From Streptomyces sp. MUM 178J (GTDB lineage Bacteria; Actinomycetota; Actinomycetes; Streptomycetales; Streptomycetaceae), in NCBI RefSeq assembly GCF_022414575.1, contig NZ_JADWYQ010000012.1:1-64000 (forward strand): a stretch of DNA of 64,000 nucleotides, written 5' to 3'. Shown piece after piece: positions 59,448 to 64,000 of this stretch; the first letter of the stretch is position 1; each line of letters starts with the position of its first letter. The position numbers and the translations under genes were made by a program. Below the pieces are notes generated by a model, which saw only the letters and a program-made list of their open reading frames with translations, ran no database searches and was not told where the DNA came from.

Positions 59448-60584
59448 ATGAACCGGCTCGCCCTGATCGTCTCGTGGGGCAGCGGCCTTCCCGCCCGGAC
59501 CGTGGACGCCTGGCTGGCGGCTGTCGCGGTGGCGGTCGTGGTCAGCGAGCGTCTGACCACCACGCCGTCGCTCGGCGTGCGGCTGCTGTCGGCAGTGGTG
59601 CTGGCCGCAGTGATCGGCGGCAGCCTCGCCGCCCGGCGGCGCATGCCGGTGACGGGTTACGCGGCGGGTACGGCGGCGCTTGCTGTGGAGGCGCTGTGGG
59701 TGACCCCCGGCGCGCTGTCGCCGATGGCGAATCTGATCGGCCTGTACTGCGTCGGCTATTACGCCACCCCACGGCAGACGCTGTGGGGACCTGTGATCGC
59801 GCTGCCGGGCATCGCGGCGTACTTCGTCGGCGACGACGTTCCGCCGTCGCCCGCCGTGCCTGCCGCGGTGGTGGTCGTGTGGCTGCTCACCTGGGCCGTC
59901 GGCTATGCCGGAGCGCGTCGGCGGGAGCGGCAGGCGAACGATCGGCGGCTGATGAGCCGGGACGCGGTCATCGACGAGCGCAACCGGATCGCCCGCGAAC
60001 TGCACGATGTGGTGGGGCACACCATGAGCGTCATGCTGGTGCAGTCCGGCGCGGCCCGCGTGGTGCTCGGCGACGACCCGGACAAGGCCCGCGAGATCCT
60101 GGCCGGTGTGGAGCGGGCCGGGCGGGAAGCTTTCGACGAGTTGGACCGGGTGCTTGGCCTGCTGCGCCGGGAAGACGGCGTCGACCTGCACCCGGGCCTT
60201 GTCGAACTGCCCCGCTTGGCGCGGCGGACGGCGGAAGCGGGAATGGACGTGACGGTGCGGGTGGATCCGCCGCAGCCGCGCCTGCCGGGCAGCATCGACC
60301 TGTCGGCCTACCGGATTGTGCAGGAGGCGCTGACCAACGCCTTCCGGCACGGCAAGGCGGCCTCGGCGACCGTCGCCGTGCGGTGCGGCGGGCGGAGCGT
60401 GGAGGTGGAGGTCCAGGACGACGGGCGCGGCCCGCAGCCGGGCTACCAGCCGGGCCGGGGGCTGCTGGGGATATCGGAGCGGGTGGCCGTGTTCGGCGGC
60501 TGTGTCGAGCACGGGAAGGGCGACGGCGGCGGGTTCCGCCTACGGGCCGTGCTGCCTCTGCCGCGTACCGGGGAGTCGGAATGA
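59448..60584 (+). CDS. Sensor histidine kinase (NarL/LuxR-type partner)
   Basis: A 378-residue kinase. Four to five N-terminal helices, then the HisKA_3 box RELHDVVGHTMSVMLVQSGAA (split: RELHDVVGHTMSV, MLVQSGAA; phosphorylated His near residue 187), and an HATPase domain with QEALTNAFRHGKA (N box) and GRGLLGISERVAVFGG (G box). Overlaps the response-regulator gene by ATGA. The signal is unknown. Confidence 0.93.
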   Translation: MNRLALIVSWGSGLPARTVDAWLAAVAVAVVVSERLTTTPSLGVRLLSAVVLAAVIGGSLAARRRMPVTGYAAGTAALAVEALWVTPGALSPMANLIGLYCVGYYATPRQTLWGPVIALPGIAAYFVGDDVPPSPAVPAAVVVVWLLTWAVGYAGARRRERQANDRRLMSRDAVIDERNRIARELHDVVGHTMSVMLVQSGAARVVLGDDPDKAREILAGVERAGREAFDELDRVLGLLRREDGVDLHPGLVELPRLARRTAEAGMDVTVRVDPPQPRLPGSIDLSAYRIVQEALTNAFRHGKAASATVAVRCGGRSVEVEVQDDGRGPQPGYQPGRGLLGISERVAVFGGCVEHGKGDGGGFRLRAVLPLPRTGESE

Positions 60585-61258
60585 CCCTCCGGGTGCTGCT
60601 CGCCGACGACGACGCCCTTCTACGAGCCGGCCTCGGCGTCATCCTCGGCAACGCCGACGGCGTCGAGGTGGTCGATGAGGCCGCCGACGGCATCCGGGCC
60701 ATCGAACTGTGCCGGACGCTGACCCCTGATGTGGTGCTCATGGACGTACGGATGCCCGGCGTCGACGGCATCGAGGCCACCCGGCGGATCGTCGCCGACG
60801 GGCTTTCGACGAAGGTGCTGGTCCTGACCACCTTCCAGCACGACGAGTACGTGTGGGGCGCGCTGCGCGGCGGCGCAAGCGGATTCCTGCTCAAGCGCGC
60901 CTCGCCCGAGCGGCTGGTGGACGCCGTGCGCACGGTGGCGTCCGGCGAAACCCTGCTGGATCCGGCGGTCACCCGCGCTCTCGTCGAACACTTCGTGCTG
61001 CGCGCCGGCAGCGGACCCGACGTCGCCCACGTCGGGGAGCGGCGACGGCTCGCGGCGCTCACGCAGCGGGAGACCCAGGTGCTGTGCCTGGTTGCGCAGG
61101 GGTTGTCGAACGAGGAGATCGCGGGCCTGCTCGTCATCGCCGAGTCCACCGCGAAGACCCATGTGAAGCGGATACTGGCGAAGGTCGGCGCCCGTGACCG
61201 GGCACAGGCCGTCGTCCTCGCGTACCGGGCCGGACTGGTGACGCCCGGCGGGTGCTGA
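60581..61258 (+). CDS. LuxR/NarL-type response regulator
   Basis: A 225-residue regulator. Receiver domain with acidic pocket ADDDALL and phosphorylated Asp in VVLMDVRMPG (near residue 54), then a C-terminal LuxR helix-turn-helix (LTQRETQVLCLVAQGLSNEEIA split as LTQRETQVLCL, VAQGLSNEEIA; STAKTHVKRILAKVGARDR). Partner of the preceding kinase. Confidence 0.95.
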   Translation: MTLRVLLADDDALLRAGLGVILGNADGVEVVDEAADGIRAIELCRTLTPDVVLMDVRMPGVDGIEATRRIVADGLSTKVLVLTTFQHDEYVWGALRGGASGFLLKRASPERLVDAVRTVASGETLLDPAVTRALVEHFVLRAGSGPDVAHVGERRRLAALTQRETQVLCLVAQGLSNEEIAGLLVIAESTAKTHVKRILAKVGARDRAQAVVLAYRAGLVTPGGC

Positions 61259-61459
61259 CACGGGCGTTAGCGCGGGCGTGTGGCCCGCTTCGGCCCCGAG
61301 CCGCGGCGCCCGCCGGAAAGCTGATCCATGCGCGTGGGGGCCTGCCTTCGGGCGCGGGGTCTGCGGGTTCGCGGGCTCCGCAAAGTCCCGTACGGCCTTC
61401 GCGAGCAGCGGTCAGCCCGGCAGGCGGGCCGGGAACGGCCAGGCACACCGAGGCCGGGA

Positions 61460-62050
61460 CTACTTGCGGACACGGAACCGGAGGATGGTGACGGCGCCTG
61501 ACCATGTGCTGCTGACCGGTTCCAGGTCTATCCGGGCGAGGCCCGGGGGCGAGAAGCGGATGCCGTCGCCGAGCAGCACCGGCAGCACATACACCAGGAT
61601 CTCGTCGACGAGCCCCCGCCGCAGGCACTGGCCGGCCACGTCGGCGCCGAGGATCTCCAGATCCTTGCCGCCCGCGGCGCTGCGTGCCGTGGCGACCGCT
61701 TCCCCGATGTCACCGGTGAGGAACGTGACCGCCGGGTCCGCCGGTTCCGCCGGTTCCGGCGGTTCCGCCGGTTCCGGCGGCCGATGGGTGAGGACGAACA
61801 CGGGTCCGGAGAACGGGTAGTCGGTGCTGCCCGGCTTGTCGGCCTCCATCCTGTTGGCCACGTCGTAGGTACGTCGGCCGATGAGCATGGCTCCCGTGGC
61901 CGCCGCGATCTCCGGGAACTCGTCCGGCGCCATGAAGTCGAAGATCCAGTCCATCGTGTGGCCGGGACCGGCGATGAAGCCGTCCAGCGACATCGCTCTG
62001 TTCACGACGACCTTCCCGTTTCCGGCGCCGGCGTCGCTCCTTTTGTTCAT
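61460..62050 (-). CDS. Dihydrofolate-reductase-like (RibD C-terminal) protein
   Basis: A 196-residue protein of the RibD-C/DHFR-like fold: VVNRAMSLDGFIAGPGHTMDWIF (split: VVNRAMSLDGFIA, GPGHTMDWIF), GAMLIGRRTYDVA and EILGADVAGQCLRRGLVDEI (NADPH loop). A PEPAEPPEPAEPAD insert near residue 92 comes from a 9-bp tandem repeat. These proteins are NADPH reductases of unknown substrate. Single gene. Confidence 0.89.
   Translation of the reverse strand: MNKRSDAGAGNGKVVVNRAMSLDGFIAGPGHTMDWIFDFMAPDEFPEIAAATGAMLIGRRTYDVANRMEADKPGSTDYPFSGPVFVLTHRPPEPAEPPEPAEPADPAVTFLTGDIGEAVATARSAAGGKDLEILGADVAGQCLRRGLVDEILVYVLPVLLGDGIRFSPPGLARIDLEPVSSTWSGAVTILRFRVRK
61737..61780. repeat. 9-bp tandem repeat inside the DHFR-like gene
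   Basis: Alternating GGTTCCGCC and GGTTCCGGC units, about four copies, encode the Pro-Glu-Ala repeat. It is in frame and so tolerates length change. Confidence 0.85.
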
Positions 62051-62400
62051 CCGTCCTCCCTCGCCCCGTTCCGGATCGCGGCCGGCCTCAGAGCGCCGGC
62101 GAGTTCCCGACCTGCTCCGTCCGTCCTACCCGGTCCGTGGCTGACGTGGCGGCTTCGCGCGGTATGCGGACGCGGACACCCCGCGTGACCACGTAGGTCT
62201 CCGAGGTCTGCATGAACGGAATGCGCCCTGCCCGCAATGTCATTGTCGCGCGTGCGCGCGGTCGAGTCCCGGCCCCTCGTCGGTCCGCGAGCTGGGCCAC
62301 CCGCCCGTGCGCGCGGGCCGAGTCCGGCCCGCGTCTCCTGGCTGGCCGCCGCGCGGGCGGTTGCCGGGACGGATGACCGCGCCTCACCGGGGCGCTGCGG
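62051..62400. other. Gap between DHFR-like and esterase genes
   Basis: 350 bases. A 41-codon minus-strand frame (62088-62213, MQTSETYVVTRG...) exists but has no ribosome site or known family. No hairpin or repeat of note. Confidence 0.5.
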
Positions 62401-63423
62401 CTACCGGCGCGGGCGGCGGCCCAAGGCGGTCAGCAGCATCGGCAGTGCGTGCCGCAGTTCGCGGTACCCGTACGTCCCGCTGTGGGTCCCGGAATAGATG
62501 TGCGTGGTCACCGGCGCTCGCAGATCCCTGAGTCGACTGTTCAGCAGCCGGGTCTCCTGCGCGCAGACGGCTTCGGTGAGGGAGACGACGTCATCGTCCG
62601 CCAGCGCTACCCATTTCTCGGTGCCCGGGATGTGCGGATCGGGGTCCTCGCCATCGAGAGGTCCCGGGGTTCCGTCGCCGCAGGCGAGGTAGACGGGCGT
62701 GTGGCGCAGGCCCTTGGCGTGGCGGAACGGGTCCCAGTCCAGCCATGCCTTCCACTGCTGCCACGGATCCCCGAAGATCGCGTAGCCGTCCACTCCCACG
62801 AACTTCGCGCCGGACAGCCACATCTCCGGATGCCGGATCGGGTGCACCGGGGCCCCGAACGCGGCCACTGCGCCGAACAGTCCGGGAGTCCGGGCGGCGA
62901 TCCCCAGAGCACCGAAGCCGCCCTGCGACTCGCCGGCCGCCGCTCTGCGCGACCCGGCGCCGTAGTCTCGCTCCACCAGGGGCATGACCTCGCGGAGAAA
63001 GTATGTGCGCACCCGGGGCGGGCCCTGCCGGCCGTGGTTCCACCAGTCGGTCCAGAACCCGAACAGCGGCATACCGGGCATGACGACCAGGACATCGTGC
63101 AGCTCCGCGAGTTCCTGAACGCGGAACATCGTCGTCCATGTGGTGTGGTCGCCGTCGCCGCCGGCCAGCAGATAGAGGGTGGGCCAGCGGTCGTGGGGTC
63201 TGCGACGGTCCCAGCCGCGGGGGGTGAGAAGGGCCACACGGCCGGGACCGCCCAGAGCCGGGGAGTCGATGGTCAGCTCGATGAGCCGCTCGTCCAGGCG
63301 TTGTTGTGCAAGGACCCGACTCGTGGCCTCGGCGGGGGCCGCGCCCGCCAGTGAGTGTCCGCCGGCGGTCAGCAGCGCCGCACCGGTGAGCACCGTGCGG
63401 CGTCGTACGTACGGGTGTGGCAT
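62401..63423 (-). CDS. Secreted esterase of the antigen-85/esterase-D type
   Basis: A 340-residue exported alpha/beta-hydrolase. A Tat-like signal (VRRRTVLTGAALLTAGGHSLA) has twin arginines. The domain shows TLYLLAGGDGDHTTWTTM, FGFWTDWWNHG (typical of the mycolyltransferase-like family), and nucleophile elbow GESQGG (Ser near residue 165), with the catalytic His probably in YSGTHSGTYGYRELR. In Streptomyces such enzymes are secreted esterases. ATG at 63423 or 63435; ribosome site is weak. Confidence 0.88.
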   Translation of the reverse strand: MPHPYVRRRTVLTGAALLTAGGHSLAGAAPAEATSRVLAQQRLDERLIELTIDSPALGGPGRVALLTPRGWDRRRPHDRWPTLYLLAGGDGDHTTWTTMFRVQELAELHDVLVVMPGMPLFGFWTDWWNHGRQGPPRVRTYFLREVMPLVERDYGAGSRRAAAGESQGGFGALGIAARTPGLFGAVAAFGAPVHPIRHPEMWLSGAKFVGVDGYAIFGDPWQQWKAWLDWDPFRHAKGLRHTPVYLACGDGTPGPLDGEDPDPHIPGTEKWVALADDDVVSLTEAVCAQETRLLNSRLRDLRAPVTTHIYSGTHSGTYGYRELRHALPMLLTALGRRPRR

Positions 63424-63642
63424 ACCCGTATCCATCGGCCAAGGGGCCACGGGCCTTGAGCGTCTGTCCACAGCGGGCCGGACAGGCCGGGCGCGAGCCC
63501 GGTGCCGCAAGGGTCCGGAGCCTGACCGGAACAGGCTGCGCGACCGCATTGCACCTGGACCGCCAGCAGCTGCCTCCTCCTCGCCGAAGGGCACGCAGGC
63601 CGTTCCCTTGACAGAAGGTCGGCAGCCGGGCTTTCGTAGGTC

Positions 63643-63680
63643 CGTTGCGCATAGCGATACTGTTTTTGTAATTCGCAACG
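63643..63680. promoter_or_regulatory. CGTTGCG-N24-CGCAACG inverted repeat
   Basis: Seven-base perfect arms flank an A/T-rich core, just upstream of a TACACT -10 (63697-63702) for the YdeP/FdhF-like gene. The right arm falls on the -35 position, so a repressor could act here. Could also serve the divergent esterase. Confidence 0.5.
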
Positions 63681-63719
63681 AGTGCTCTGATTTTCCTACA
63701 CTGCGGAGTAGCGCTGCCG

Positions 63720-64000
63720 ATGACTCGTAAGCCACCTGCCGAGGACCCCGGCGACGCCCGTCTGCGGGTCGGCCCGCCGAAGGAGTACGCCGCCGGCATT
63801 CCCGCGGTCACCTCCTCGCTGCGGCATGCCGGCGAGCAGATGGGGGTCCGCCGCAGTCTGCTCACTCTGCTCCGGGTGAATCAGAAGGAGGGCTTCGACT
63901 GTCCGGGCTGCGCCTGGCCCGAGCCGGACCACCGGCACAAGGCGGAGTTCTGCGAGAACGGGGCCAAGGCCGTGGCCGAGGAGGCCACCGTACGCCTGGT
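63720..64000 (+). CDS. YdeP/FdhF-like molybdopterin oxidoreductase (5' end only)
   Basis: The first 93 codons of a gene that runs off the window. VGPPKEYAAGIPAVTSSL, QMGVRRSLLTLLRVNQKEGFDCPGCAWPEPDHRHKAEFCENGAKAVAEEATVRL (quoted in parts: RVNQKEGFDCPGCAWPEP, HKAEFCENGAKAVAEEAT) match the N-terminus of FdhF/YdeP family oxidoreductases, whose Cys cluster binds an iron-sulfur centre. The ATG at 63720 follows GGAG. Confidence 0.88.
   Translation, partial: MTRKPPAEDPGDARLRVGPPKEYAAGIPAVTSSLRHAGEQMGVRRSLLTLLRVNQKEGFDCPGCAWPEPDHRHKAEFCENGAKAVAEEATVRL

Noticed and set aside
62088..62213. A 41-codon minus-strand frame starting MQTSETYVV
   Set aside because: No ribosome site, no recognisable family, isolated.
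62230..62330. tRNA-like stretch (minus-strand translation GRVAQLADR resembles that of tRNA genes)
   Set aside because: No anticodon arm and no acceptor pairing can be found; too short for a tRNA. Could be a very decayed copy but cannot be supported.
1..64000. Secondary-metabolite cluster, prophage or insertion sequence
   Set aside because: No polyketide/peptide synthase, terminase, integrase or transposase motifs were seen; tpg remnant is the only mobile-replicon trace.

Overview
The window looks like a stretch of a Streptomyces (or close actinomycete) chromosome. GC content is very high, there are strong third-position GC-rich reading frames on both strands, starts are often GTG with AGGAG-type ribosome sites, and genes are coupled by ATGA/TGATG overlaps. 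The families are typical of streptomycetes: paralogous cytochrome oxidase and bcc cytochrome b genes, DUF4331, PucR, paired Band-7 proteins, zinc-finger/lectin membrane proteins, and a remnant of the telomere terminal-protein gene tpg. No rRNA, intact tRNA, CRISPR array, insertion sequence or prophage was seen.

Layout. 0-3 kb: an aminotransferase and EamA exporter pair facing an Lrp/AsnC regulator. 3-7.5 kb: a GH71-like glycosidase, a membrane protein with a YtrA-type GntR repressor, and a serine/threonine dehydratase. 7.6-9 kb: a membrane-anchored trypsin-like protease. 9.1-14.1 kb: a three-gene minus-strand unit of a DUF4331 surface protein, a TPR protein and a histidine-rich NicO-type metal permease. 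14.4-18.2 kb: extra copies of respiratory subunits (ctaD, ctaF, and convergently qcrB). 18.4-26.5 kb: small redox and hydrolase genes, a two-gene SPFH/Band-7 pair, a DUF1737 gene, and a TetR regulator divergent from an NTF2-like/NmrA-like pair. 26.7-31.7 kb: a zinc-finger/transmembrane/ricin-lectin fusion, a class A PBP with a degenerate transpeptidase domain, and a Rieske oxygenase. 31.8-35 kb: an asparagine-to-fumarate module (asparaginase, aspartate ammonia-lyase) divergent from a second Lrp/AsnC regulator. 35-37.1 kb: a metal-efflux module (DUF3703, ArsR, CDF) followed by abutting remnants of an ECF sigma factor and of tpg. 37.1-46.3 kb: an MDR oxidoreductase and a long coupled beta-oxidation-type operon (thiolase, SDR, HAD, SDR, MaoC, a phosphotransferase remnant and three acyl-CoA dehydrogenases). 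46.3-55.5 kb: a sodium/solute symporter with its DUF485-like partner, a PucR regulator, and a complete divergent branched-chain-amino-acid-type (Liv) ABC importer. 55.9-64 kb: a DUF3103-like secreted protein, a CAP-domain protein, a membrane protein with a two-component system, a DHFR-like reductase, a secreted esterase, and the start of a YdeP/FdhF-type molybdopterin oxidoreductase that runs off the end.

Functional themes are amino-acid catabolism and transport under two Lrp-type regulators, acyl-CoA degradation, solute uptake next to a PucR regulator, and envelope or extracytoplasmic functions. Several clean inverted repeats lie in divergent intergenic regions and are good operator candidates. 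They include a 14-bp palindrome identical to the core of the ideal LacI-type operator, although no LacI-family gene is present in the window. Three decayed genes (tpg, an ECF sigma factor, a phosphotransferase) show past rearrangement.
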